From positions 124,001 through 188,000 of the forward strand of contig WIXG01000026.1 in assembly GCA_009869945.1 (NCBI GenBank): DNA of 64,000 nucleotides, written 5' to 3'. Positions 55,201 through 64,000 of the stretch are shown here, one piece after another. Both the position numbers and the translations under genes were made by a program. The notes beneath the pieces were generated by a model. That model did not search any database and was not told the DNA's origin. It saw only the letters and a list, made by a program, of their open reading frames with translations. The first letter of the stretch is position 1; every line of letters starts with the position of its first letter. This DNA comes from Mesaphorura yosii. Taxonomy: Eukaryota; Arthropoda; Collembola; Poduromorpha; Tullbergiidae.

Positions 55201-58200
55201 TCACTCGTCGGGTTCTATGAATCAAAACCAGCAAATTGCATCAACCGGCTTCGAGGAGTCCCATTTTGGAAAACTGATCTCCATGTTGGGCTACCCTTTC
55301 ATTCGCCGTAGCTCCTTGTTGACTGATAAGCTTTTGCGAATCCTTTCAATGATATCTCTGGGAATTCCTGACACAAATGGTTATGGTCGGAAGGTTGTTC
55401 TGGAAGAATCTTCAAACCCTGATTACATCCAGGTTCCTGAGTCTCATTTACGCCTGATCGTTGAAGTGATTACGGCCAAGAGCTGTTCTGAAGAAGGTTT
55501 AGAAGAAGCTACTTCTCTTCTGCTCAACCTATCATTTGGACCGCCCGCCACCAGAGACAAAGTAAACTGAACTTCTACTTACAATGATCAATCTTGCTAA
55601 GTTATTGAGCCTTTAAGCTACGTGACTATAATTCCTATATTTCTTCTTAGATACTCAAGTTGCTGACAGAAGGTGTTCGGAAACTTGGTATAGTTGTGTG
55701 CGAACATATTGCAAGTCTGATGAATGAATTACGTGCGCTGAATAAGGACGGAACAACTAAGGAAGCTTCTGAAGAACCCAGCAACACCGAAGCTGAGTCC
55801 TTAGATAAGAAAATCAGAGGCACCGTTTTAGATAGGTAAAATTTTCCCATTCTCTGCTCTCCCGATGAATATGTTTCTAGGATTTATTTAAAGACACGAA
55901 CATGTATTTGTATTCATGAAATAGATTCACAAAGGAAAGTGTTATAATTACCAGCAAAACGAAAGGCAAACCCACTTCCGAACTTCAACTGCCGACAATG
56001 CTAGCACTGACGTCCAAGTCTTCCAGCCAAGCTTTCTTTCTGCGATTGTTGAAAGTTATTATTAGTTTGAGAGAAGCTATTCGAACCGCAGTTAAAAAGC
56101 ACAAAGGTAACCAAATTAAACTTCTTCAATCTCGTTTTACCTGTACCTTTTACAGGCGGACAATTTGTGAATAATCCTTTCGCTTATATAATTTTACTTG
56201 ACTTTTCATCACAGACTCAGCCGTCGTTGAAGGTCCAATTATGTCCAGCACTAGAATCAATGGAGCGAATAGTGGAACGAATGAACCAATCGGTGAGACA
56301 TATGATGGCTACCTTATGAAATGGAACTCTGTCAAGCATATAAGTGTGTAACTATACTTGTACAGCAGCTACAGAGTCTTCCATTGGGAGAGATGATCAG
56401 CCGATGGACGTTGATCAAGAAACGATGGACACAGCTGAATCGCCGCCAGTAGCACCGACTGATGCAACTTCAAGTGCTTCTGACACGAAGGTGAAGGACA
56501 AATGTGTCGGAAATGAAAACGTAAGTTCAAGTTTAAGGGCATTAATCCGGTAACTAAATGTAATTAATGTAATTCTTTCATAATATTTTGGTCAATTTTG
56601 CAGATGGAAGCAAAGTCCTCTATCAATGTAAACCAACTACTTCCAAGACTAAGCGAAGTGCTTGATCTTGACACCCTTTGGGCTACACTAAGCGAATGTC
56701 TGTTAGAACTAGGACACACTCCTGATCATCACGCTGTGTTGGTACTGCAGGTAATTTAAATTAATTATTCCTGTATTGACATGAACACAAAATTCATTAA
56801 ATGAACTTGTCTGACTAGCCTGCTGTGGAAGCCTTCTTTTTGGTTCATGCTTCAACAGTTGACAAGGACAGCAAAAAAGTAAAAGTTCGAGAAACCAGAG
56901 AGGCCCAACTGGCACACTTGCAACAAGATTTACCACCAGTCTCCCCTGTCGCGCCTTCCGATGCTAACACCGCACGTGAGAATGAATCCAGTTCGCAAGT
57001 GGCCACATCCAGCCAATCACAACAAATGGCCAACCTAAGTCCAGATGCGCAAAGCTTTGTTAAATTTGCCGGTATGTGTTGTGAGAATAACATTATGGCC
57101 ATGGACGTTTACTAAAAGCATTTACGTTTACATGGGTTGTATTTACAGAAACGCATAGAACTGTACTTAACCAAATTTTACGGCAATCTACATCTCATTT
57201 GGCTGACGGTCCTTTTGCTGTGCTGGTTGACCACACAAGAGTCCTAGATTTTGATGTCAAGAGGCGCTACTTCAGAACCGAATTGGAGAGGCTTGACGAG
57301 GGAGTTCGACGGGAAGATTTAGCTGTGCATGTTCGTCGATCAAACGTTTTTGAAGACTCCGTCCGAGAGCTTCAAAGACACAGCGCAGAGAACTGGAAGA
57401 ACAGATTTTATATTGTGTTCGAAGGTAAGCAGAAAAGCGAGTGGGTGATTGGAAGATGCCTATTTGTTTATTCAATGAGTATGTATATGTACTATTTAGG
57501 AGAGGAAGGTCAAGATGCTGGAGGGCTTTTAAGAGAATGGTACATGATCATTTCGCGAGAAATCTTCAATCCAATGTATGCCCTGTTTACTGTTTCACCC
57601 GGAGATCGAGTGACTTATATGATCAATCCTTCATCGCATTGCAATTCCAACCACTTGTTTTACTTCAAGTTCGTTGGCAGAGTTATCGGTAAGCAATTTG
57701 CCAAGACCGCAAGACTTTACCTTATGGACGTTTCAGGCGTAAAAAGTTAATGCTAATATTTTTTTGTTCAAATAGCTAAAGCAATTTATGACAACAAGCT
57801 TCTTGAATGCTATTTCACCCGATCCTTCTACAAGCATATTCTGGGCAAACACGTAAAGCATGTTGACATGGAGAGTGAAGATTACTCATTTTACCAAGGG
57901 CTGGCATATCTGATGGAGAACAATGTGTCGGACCTTGGCTATGATCTCACCTTCAGCACTGAAGTCCAAGAATTTGGAGTCACTGAAGTCAGAGATTTGA
58001 TAGCTAATGGTAGAAATATTGCCGTTACCGAAGATAATAAGATGGAGTACATCAGACTTGTTTGTCAGATGAAAATGACCGGTGCTATCAGGAAGCAGTA
58101 AGATGCAAACACAGTTTGTCATCTGTGATACGTCATCATCCTAATGGCTATGCATTTTCTTTCAGACTGAACGCATTCTTGGAGGGATTTTATGATATTA

Positions 58201-58777
58201 TACCGAAAAGATTGATTTCCATCTTCAGTGAGCAGGAATTGGAGCTCTTGGTTTCCGGCTTGCCAAATATTGACATTGAAGACTTGAAGGCTAACGCTGA
58301 ATATCACAAATACCTACCTACATCACTACAGGTAAGGCACACACATATGAATAGAGCCTTTTTTGGATTTCTATTATTAAATGCTGACCCAACTCTTTCA
58401 GATTCAATGGTTTTGGAGAGCACTACGTTCATTTGATCAAGCAGACAGGGCCAAGTTCCTGCAGTTTGTGACAGGAACATCCAAAGTGCCTTTACAAGGA
58501 TTTGGTGCCCTCGAGGGCATGAACGGTGTACAAAAATTCCAAATTCATCGAGATGACCGGTCAACTGACAGACTTCCTAGTGCTCACACGTGGTAAGCTA
58601 AACTACACGGGCAATTTAATTGACTGTTTCAAGGAATATGTTCACCTTATAACATTAACTTTTTTGCTCAACAGCTTCAACCAACTGGATTTGCCAGCGT
58701 ATGAGACATACGACAAACTTCGAAGTTACATGTTGAAAGCGATCCATGAATGTTCAGAAGGATTTGGGTTTGCTTAA
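40270..58777 (+). CDS. HUWE1: HUWE1, giant HECT E3 ubiquitin-protein ligase
   Basis: Ubiquitin ligase for MCL1, p53, histones and other targets. The 66-exon, 4368-aa model (human 4374) keeps frame: 40270-40314, 40391-40612, 40682-40921, 41001-41063, 41142-41324, 41552-41823, 41930-42188, 42251-42352, 42438-42605, 42688-43050, 43139-43408, 43486-43779, 43857-44033, 44107-44352, 44422-44619, 44694-44990, 45090-45373, 45457-45700, 45767-45883, 46105-46704, 46773-46904, 46984-47160, 47240-47380, 47464-47688, 47769-48071, 48150-48274, 48358-48595, 48664-49074, 49144-49269, 49345-49524, 49583-49732, 49813-49967, 50057-50283, 50364-50580, 50644-50777, 50864-51136, 51202-51355, 51432-51543, 51611-51737, 51841-51972, 52056-52193, 52263-52432, 52502-52549, 52616-52663, 52745-52789, 52870-52942, 53020-53287, 53362-53611, 53699-53876, 53950-54085, 54200-54362, 54440-54783, 54866-55100, 55181-55561, 55651-55835, 55925-56106, 56215-56292, 56366-56520, 56604-56750, 56819-57071, 57149-57424, 57500-57688, 57776-58097, 58166-58331, 58402-58592, 58675-58777. 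Order: armadillo-like N-terminus, UBA, WWE, acidic tract, three UBM repeats, HECT with Cys4335. Confidence 0.97.
46105..46704 (+). other. HUWE1: HUWE1 exon 20 with UBA domain
   Basis: The largest exon (600 bases, residues about 1349-1548). Its end encodes a UBA domain ([19 protein letters not shown] then ATEYLL), which binds ubiquitin. The first part is Ser/Thr/Pro-rich and poorly conserved. A 235-codon open frame on the opposite strand is its shadow. Confidence 0.85.
47769..48071 (+). other. HUWE1: HUWE1 exon 25 with WWE domain
   Basis: Encodes the WWE fold ([20 protein letters not shown], then TAGRRRYVI and [10 protein letters not shown]), residues about 1774-1874. WWE domains bind poly-ADP-ribose in some ligases; the aromatic pairs are in place. 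Confidence 0.85.
50644..51136 (+). other. HUWE1: HUWE1 exons 35-36, acidic tract
   Basis: Two exons (50644-50777 and 50864-51136) encode a Ser/Asp/Glu-rich stretch followed by an almost pure Asp/Glu run. The same acidic block occurs at this point in human HUWE1, before the conserved RLLGPS-like segment of exon 38. Confidence 0.85.
53020..53876 (+). other. HUWE1: HUWE1 exons 47-49, three UBM motifs
   Basis: Three ubiquitin-binding motifs in tandem, each centred on a Leu-Pro pair: [17 protein letters not shown] (exon 47), [16 protein letters not shown] (exon 48) and [14 protein letters not shown] (exon 49). Same number and order as in human HUWE1. Confidence 0.85.
53288..53361 (+). other. HUWE1: Probable GC-AG intron in HUWE1
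   Basis: Exon 47 ends TTGAG and the next bases are GCAAGC, a GC donor with otherwise perfect consensus; the acceptor is CCCCAG at 53356-53361. Joining here keeps frame and gives [14 protein letters not shown]. No GT donor nearby gives an open frame. Confidence 0.75.
57149..58777 (+). other. HUWE1: HUWE1 HECT catalytic domain
   Basis: Six exons encode the HECT domain: [69 protein letters not shown], then [20 protein letters not shown]. The catalytic cysteine (Cys4335) codon is split TG|C between exons 65 and 66. The protein ends EGFGFA, as in the human EGFGLA. Confidence 0.95.
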
Positions 58778-59337
58778 ACACATTGCGTGATAACGTTTCT
58801 ACAGGATAAGAAATTTGAAGTACCTTCTCGATAATGTACTTTCTCTATATTTGCAAAAAAGCTAATAATATTATCAGCAAACTACATGCAATGAATGTGA
58901 GGCTTGAAATAAATAAAAGAATACGAAATAGTTCAAAATGTACAATTTTGTTAGAATTTATAATTCTGAAAGTATGTGCGAATATTTAAAATAAAATAAA
59001 TAGGTTTAACAGTACGAATAAAATGATTTAAAATATTACATGCCATATGCAGTGAAGTAAGAGATCATTTATATTGATTAAATCTCAAGGACAATAGTAC
59101 GATTTGGATGCAACATGCAAGGCGAAAATACTATTCAGGAGGCCCCTCGTCGAGTACAAGACGTGTGGCTCCCTCTGTTTGGAAAGGATTGGGTAAAATC
59201 TGTACTACGCCGCACGGGCGAGTGAGTGCTTGATGATTTGCTGTTCTACATTCTTGTTGGACACTATTTTGAGTGGAACTTGTTTTTAGTTTTCAGTGTT
59301 AGTTGTCAGCAATTAAATCAGCAGTTAGTTCACAAAA
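58778..59337. other. HUWE1 3' UTR and promoter region of the next gene
   Basis: Contains the HUWE1 poly(A) signals, then AT-rich sequence. At 59115-59222 a frame beginning MQGENTIQEAPRRVQDVWL ends at a good donor (GA|GTGAGT); it may be a coding or leader exon of the small gene that starts at 59338, but the phase does not match that start. Confidence 0.45.
58908..58917 (+). terminator. HUWE1 polyadenylation signal
   Basis: Two overlapping AATAAA hexamers (58908-58913 and 58912-58917), 131 bases after the HUWE1 stop. Confidence 0.7.
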
Positions 59338-59726
59338 ATGGATAGACCAAATTATACAGACGGGTTTAACATTAGCTATCGGGCAGTGGAGCAAGCCGAT
59401 CTGGTTGATCTTTCCGTTGTGAAGGTTGAAGCGGAAGAAGTTCCTCCATCGATAACGATGTTTCGAAGTTCACACGAGTCATCTTCAGTCTTGACTGATA
59501 ACATGCTATTTAAGGCAGAGAATGCACAGAATGACGAGGTAAGCTTCCTAATAGAAAATGATTTGACTTTAACACAACGCTCTAACCAGTTTGATTAAGT
59601 TAACGCTTAACATTTATGAGACGTGTTTTTGATCAGCCGGTTGGAACAACCACCGACAATGCCATAGCCATACAGTCCAAATTCATCGAAACGACTGAGC
59701 AATTGTTGCTACAAAATATAGCATAA
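59338..59726 (+). CDS. Small two-exon gene, unrecognised product
   Basis: Exon 59338-59538 (67 codons) ends in a GTAAGC donor; exon 59637-59726 begins after GATCAG and ends in TAA, giving 96 aa with phase-0 joining. The protein is hydrophilic and acidic in its first half (VDLSVVKVEAEEVPPS) and its last part (AIAIQSKFIETTEQLLLQ) could form an amphipathic helix. No signal peptide or membrane segment. An in-frame TAG sits just before the ATG context, supporting this start. It lies between HUWE1 and NCAPH2 on the same strand. I do not recognise a family; a small subunit of a larger complex is only a guess from its shape. Confidence 0.6.
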
Positions 59727-60704
59727 GCTATGATGAGGTAGCTTAGAGAAATCCTGCCTGATCTGCATAATTACAAAGTTTTCATAATCTAACATTTTAT
59801 TTCACAGGCTCGGGCTCGAATAAGTTGGCTTTATACTACGAAATTACGACAATTTTTAGTGCAGTGTCATATTTTGAAAACAATTCTGTTTTACGAATTC
59901 TTGTCCTTGCCTCTTTTATCCCGATTAACTTTTCAGACAAAATTTTCAAGTTTTCTAGCCTTTAAATTCATAAGGGACAAGTTTAAGGCTGTACTGAAAA
60001 AAAATTGATTGAAATTCCTGAATTAAATAAATTTGGATTTATGTCGCGGTTGCGCAGTGTCGGTCTCATTTTAAAGCGCAGTTTAATTATTGAATGATTT
60101 CTTGAATGGATATTTATTCCTGGAAGGATACCTCACCCCTTCCATTTTTACTGAGAGAAAGACGTGATATGCAAGAAAAAACAGTAATTTCTGCCAACGT
60201 ATACTGAACATGTAGTTAGACCTTTTCACGCGAGGTGGCCATGGCGTTGGAAAACCGGAGTCCGTTCCGTTTTGTGTCTACCTGTCTAGCCGTATCATAT
60301 GTTTGCAGTAATAGCGGTGGTTTTTTCTTTCTACTTACACCAAAGAGAATGTAGATATGAAATCACGCTATGGCATTTAGCAATTGCAAAAAACCATAGA
60401 GCTTGCCAATAAATGTGTAGCACATTACACGCGCACAAATCGTTTCCCCCAAAATAGGTGATTTTTCAGTATATTAAAACAAACCAAATCGTTTTAGTTG
60501 GCGAAAGTGTGATTGCGCTCTGATTGCAGTACTTGCCAACCGAATTTATTTAAGTGGCCCTGCAGAACAATTAGCTTCAGTGACACGAAAAGTTTAGAAG
60601 GCAATTGCAAAGAGATAATTTGTTTGCTATTTTATACAATTTGTGACGTGTGATCTCAAAAACTTTAAACAGTGATAATGACAGAGTTACAACCATAAAC
60701 AAAA
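59727..60704. other. Intergenic region upstream of NCAPH2
   Basis: About 1 kb of AT-rich sequence that should hold the 3' UTR of the small gene and the NCAPH2 promoter and 5' UTR. No gene, RNA or repeat is evident. Confidence 0.55.
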
Positions 60705-63700
60705 ATGAAGCGATCGCCAGATATTTCTGGTGTGGTTCCGGAGCCTCCAACACCTAAACGGAGAAGACCGAGCCCACAGAAGGATGTCAAAGATAAGGAG
60801 GCGGCACATGATGATCTACTTGGCAACAATAATAACAATAACCCCATCAGTGTCAAGAAGCGGGTAGAAGGGCAGCAAAGTAGCAAGGCTTGTGTGCGAA
60901 AAGATCGAAATGAGTCCGTTGAATCCAATATTTCAATGTCCACGTTCATTGAGAATAATTTATCTGCCAAGGCTAAGCAAGCGCTCCTGAGACTTGAGAA
61001 AAACAAGGCACAGGATCCATTCAACGAAGAAAATCAAGCAGTAAATGAACGATAAATGGCATTAATTGACTTTTTCTGCAGTTGTTAACTTTGGATTACG
61101 TTTAACAGTTACTGAGCGAGTTTGCGACGGAATTTACACAACAGTCTGTGCGGGACGTTAACTTGGCTGAGGCAGGTGTATTACTGGATGGGGCTGCGCA
61201 AATATATTCCAGACAAGTGAAAAGACTTCACTCAGACGTTCTGGCACTGGCTTCATTTTGTGCAACTACGTAATATTTCATTGCATTTAGACCTTTCTTT
61301 CATTTCGCTTATTAAAATATGTTATATTTCTTATTCAGACCAAAGCCGAAAACGAAAGAAGTAAACAAAGAAGTCTCAGGTGAGCAAGATAAGGTCACCA
61401 TCGAAGGCGAAAAGAACGAGCAGGATGGTCAGTCACTAGCAAAGGACAGTGGTGATCATGATTCCGACAAGAGCCAATTGGATGGTGAACATAATGAAGC
61501 TAGTACATCGGGAACAGATTCAGGCGAAAATAAAGACGTTGACCAAGCAGGATATGTCGCTGCAAATAATCTACAAGATACAACTTTTGATACTTCTACT
61601 GGCGATACTTTACCTGAGCTCCGTATTCCAACTGAAGAGATACAAAATGCGTTCTTACAAAGCTTAGTGCTTGATGGTGTTAGCGGTATAAATCTCGATG
61701 CGGAGGGTGGAGATAAAAACGGACCTGAATTTAACCCCGACAATTTGATCACATCCACTCCATCCAAGGGTTTGTTACTCGTCTTGCATTATGTTCAGTG
61801 TTCATAATGTGTTACTGATCAACCGAACATTTATATATATAGAGACTGGTGACGGACCATCTGTGAGAACAAGGGGATTGAAGAAGGGGTTCTCCATTAA
61901 CGATTTGCTGAAGGAAAATTCGTTTTTCAAGGTACGATGGTTTTAAATAACTGTTTTCTTTAACATGAAAGCACTTAATGCGGTAATTACTTTAAAATTC
62001 ATATGCAGTTTCTGAACCATGCACTAAACTAACTATGCATCCCTTCCTTATAGTCGTTAGGCATTACTCTGAATGGGCAGCCCAAAAATCCGAAACCCAG
62101 GGTCCCGAGACTGGTGCCATACTATAAAATTCCAATCGTTATTGGCCCGGAAGACGAACCTCCACCTTGCTTAGACTCATCAGAATTACCTAACCCCGCA
62201 GAGAATGTGAAGAGCAACCATATAATAATGGACATTAACAGAAACATCGTCCTCAGTAACGCAGCGAATTCGGAGCCACTCACCTTGACTTCTGTTGTAC
62301 CTGAGGGCGTCGCACTTGAGGCAGACAAGATGAAGGCAGAGGGAGTGATTAAATCAGAAGATCTCGCATGCATTCATAAGTTCATTCAACAGTTACATTA
62401 TCTCTCCCTTAATACTGAAGTTAGCCAGCACAAGAAAGAAGGAATGTTCAGAAACGCAGTTTGCCAGCTACAAAAAATTTTTGAAACTTACAATCTCGCC
62501 CAACCTGGTGCTTCAACTGACGCAGGTAAGAGGGGACTTGGCTCTACGCTTACCGAATTTCTAATCGTCCGTCGTTATGAAGTGATAAATTACTAAATGA
62601 TAAATAAATTGCTCTCATCAGGTGATAGAAGCAGTCAAAGCATGAACTCAACTGTGACTGTCGAACCAATTCCAAGCTGCAGTAGCTCCGCCTCAGCGCC
62701 TAGCTCCACAATTGTTTCAAGCCCGGTTTCCACGCCATACACGGGATCTAGGAAATCAAGCATTGATGAAGATGATAGTGATCTGAATCTTGATCTTGAA
62801 AGTCTGCACGAGTCATTCAGCGAATCCTTCGATGAGGAATCTACAGTTATGCAACGGACAAAAGAGAAATCTCGCAAAGAAAGCAAGCACAGGCTTCAAG
62901 AAGTCTTGTCGACAATTTTGAGCCCTATAGTCAAAAAGCATTCTGTCAAACCTTTGGTAAGTTCAAAGCCTTCAATGTAGAAGAGCTTGTTAAGCCTTGC
63001 TAATTACTTTGGGTTTCAGATTGAGGAGCATAGCGAAGCATTTTTCAGAAAGGTAGAGTCATTCCAAACGCGAATGAAAAAGATTCTAGAGGAGGAAAAA
63101 CGAAAAGATCAATTCAATTTAACAACATACGAACAAGAGCTGCTGGAAGTAGCGAATAAAGATATGGACTCAGATGATGGGTCGCAGGTACCGCGTCCTG
63201 TCTCAAATATGCATGATCAGCATGGGTCAGATTCTATCTCAAGGGATTTTGCGGAACCCCAGAGTCCATGCAGGTCTGAAACCAGTTCTAACAGCAATGG
63301 ACTGAAATGGATCAAGCTCGAAAACCTGTTTGCTCACGTTAAAAATCAGGATAGGCGTGAAGCAGCGAGATACTTCTGTGCGGTGCTGGGTTTGGTAAAA
63401 CATTTAACTTGTATCACATGTACTTTACTTGAAACCCTATAGCTAAATATTTTGTGTTCACCCTATTGCAGTTGAGCTTTGAAAACTTCGACGTAAACTA
63501 CGACCGATTATATGACGAGAAGTCTGCGAAGAAAGTGAAGAAAGTTCATGACCATTCTCAAGATCAGAAGTACCCTCGGGGAGCCAAAATTGTCAAGAGC
63601 CGATGTCCCGATGTGAACGAAGTATTTGTTACAGCTTTGTCTTCAGTTTCCAGAACTGAAAGTTTCCGGCAAAAAGAACACGGAGTATCGGAAGAAGATA

Positions 63701-63897
63701 TCAAGAAGATGCATCAAGCTGAATTTCTTGAAGCAACTGGTGCTCAAGCTGCATTTGAGCAAGTGCAAGGCGAAATTTACACGGGTGAATTGTTTTCGAA
63801 AAGAAGCAGGTCCATTCAGGCTAGGAAACTATTGAAGGCTCAGGAACAGGCGAGGAAAGAAAAAGAGGCTTCGAAGGGTGATACCGTGGTTCCGTAG
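60705..63897 (+). CDS. NCAPH2: Condensin-2 complex subunit H2-like kleisin
   Basis: Kleisin subunit linking the SMC2-SMC4 heads and HEAT subunits in condensin II. Exons 60705-61040, 61109-61269, 61339-61769, 61843-61931, 62054-62525, 62622-62956, 63020-63394, 63472-63897; phases agree, 874 aa (human 605). Evidence for the family: an N-terminal helix pair (about 113-160) DVNLAEAGVLLDGAAQIYSR then QVKRLH, matching the kleisin-gamma NFxEAALLIQGSAxVYS motif, and a late segment with FNLTTYEQELLEVA followed by EAARYFCAVLGL, like the human FDIHTYGDQ and winged-helix region. A basic stretch (PKRRRPSP) near residue 20 may be a nuclear signal. The middle is long, acidic and Ser-rich. The Lys/Glu-rich tail after the winged-helix region does not resemble human NCAPH2. 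Confidence 0.72.
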
Positions 63898-64000
63898 ACA
63901 CTATTCTATAGTTTAGCTTATGGAAAATGTCTTTCAGTTAGTTTAACGTTTCAGTACATCGTACGGCTGAAGGAATACCTATATATTATGTACAGAGAAC
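63898..64000 (+). other. NCAPH2 3' UTR, cut by the window end
   Basis: 103 bases after the stop codon; no polyadenylation signal is seen before the window ends. Confidence 0.6.

Overview
This is nuclear DNA from an animal with a compact, intron-rich genome. The reasons are: every recognisable protein is a metazoan orthologue; coding sequence is split into many short exons by GT-AG introns, mostly 60 to 120 bases long; and genes sit on both strands without operons. Base composition is AT-rich with moderately GC-rich exons. A mitochondrial-clan cytochrome P450, a BAIAP3/UNC13D-type protein and an NSD-type methyltransferase with two PWWP domains would suit an arthropod or other invertebrate, but I cannot fix the species. 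No rRNA, tRNA, CRISPR array or intact transposon is visible.

Layout. 1-1625: gene-free, with a striking palindrome cluster at 734-863. 1626-6223 (-): NSD-type histone H3K36 methyltransferase, 15 exons, 1033 aa. 7709-10133 (-): PP2A regulatory subunit B55, 10 exons, 470 aa. 12500-14586 (+): mitochondrial-clan P450, 8 exons, 524 aa. 15045-21471 (-): BAIAP3/UNC13D family (C2-MUN-C2), 23 exons including a predicted 10-base micro-exon, 1162 aa. 21472-29125: a 7.6 kb gene-poor gap with two weak exon-like stretches. 29126-30441 (-): RNase H2 subunit A, 5 exons, 337 aa, head-to-head with 31277-34443 (+): LETM1, 12 exons, 764 aa. 34444-40269: a 5.8 kb gap with one small possible secreted ORF and a probable 5' UTR acceptor. 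40270-58777 (+): complete HUWE1 HECT ubiquitin ligase, 66 exons, 4368 aa. 59338-59726 (+): a two-exon, 96-aa gene I do not recognise. 60705-63897 (+): condensin II kleisin NCAPH2-like, 8 exons, 874 aa.

The seven large, well-recognised genes and the kleisin were rebuilt exon by exon, and every joint keeps reading frame (each total length is a multiple of three). The genes are mostly unrelated housekeeping functions: chromatin modification, phosphatase targeting, steroid or xenobiotic oxidation, vesicle priming, RNA-DNA hybrid removal, mitochondrial cation exchange, ubiquitination and chromosome condensation. No pathway cluster is evident. I did not find a convincing new biological system. The most useful unusual points are a GC-AG intron, a 10-base micro-exon, an intron that splits the HUWE1 catalytic cysteine codon, an NSD protein that lacks the usual last zinc module, the palindrome cluster, and several small unrecognised genes or exon-like stretches.
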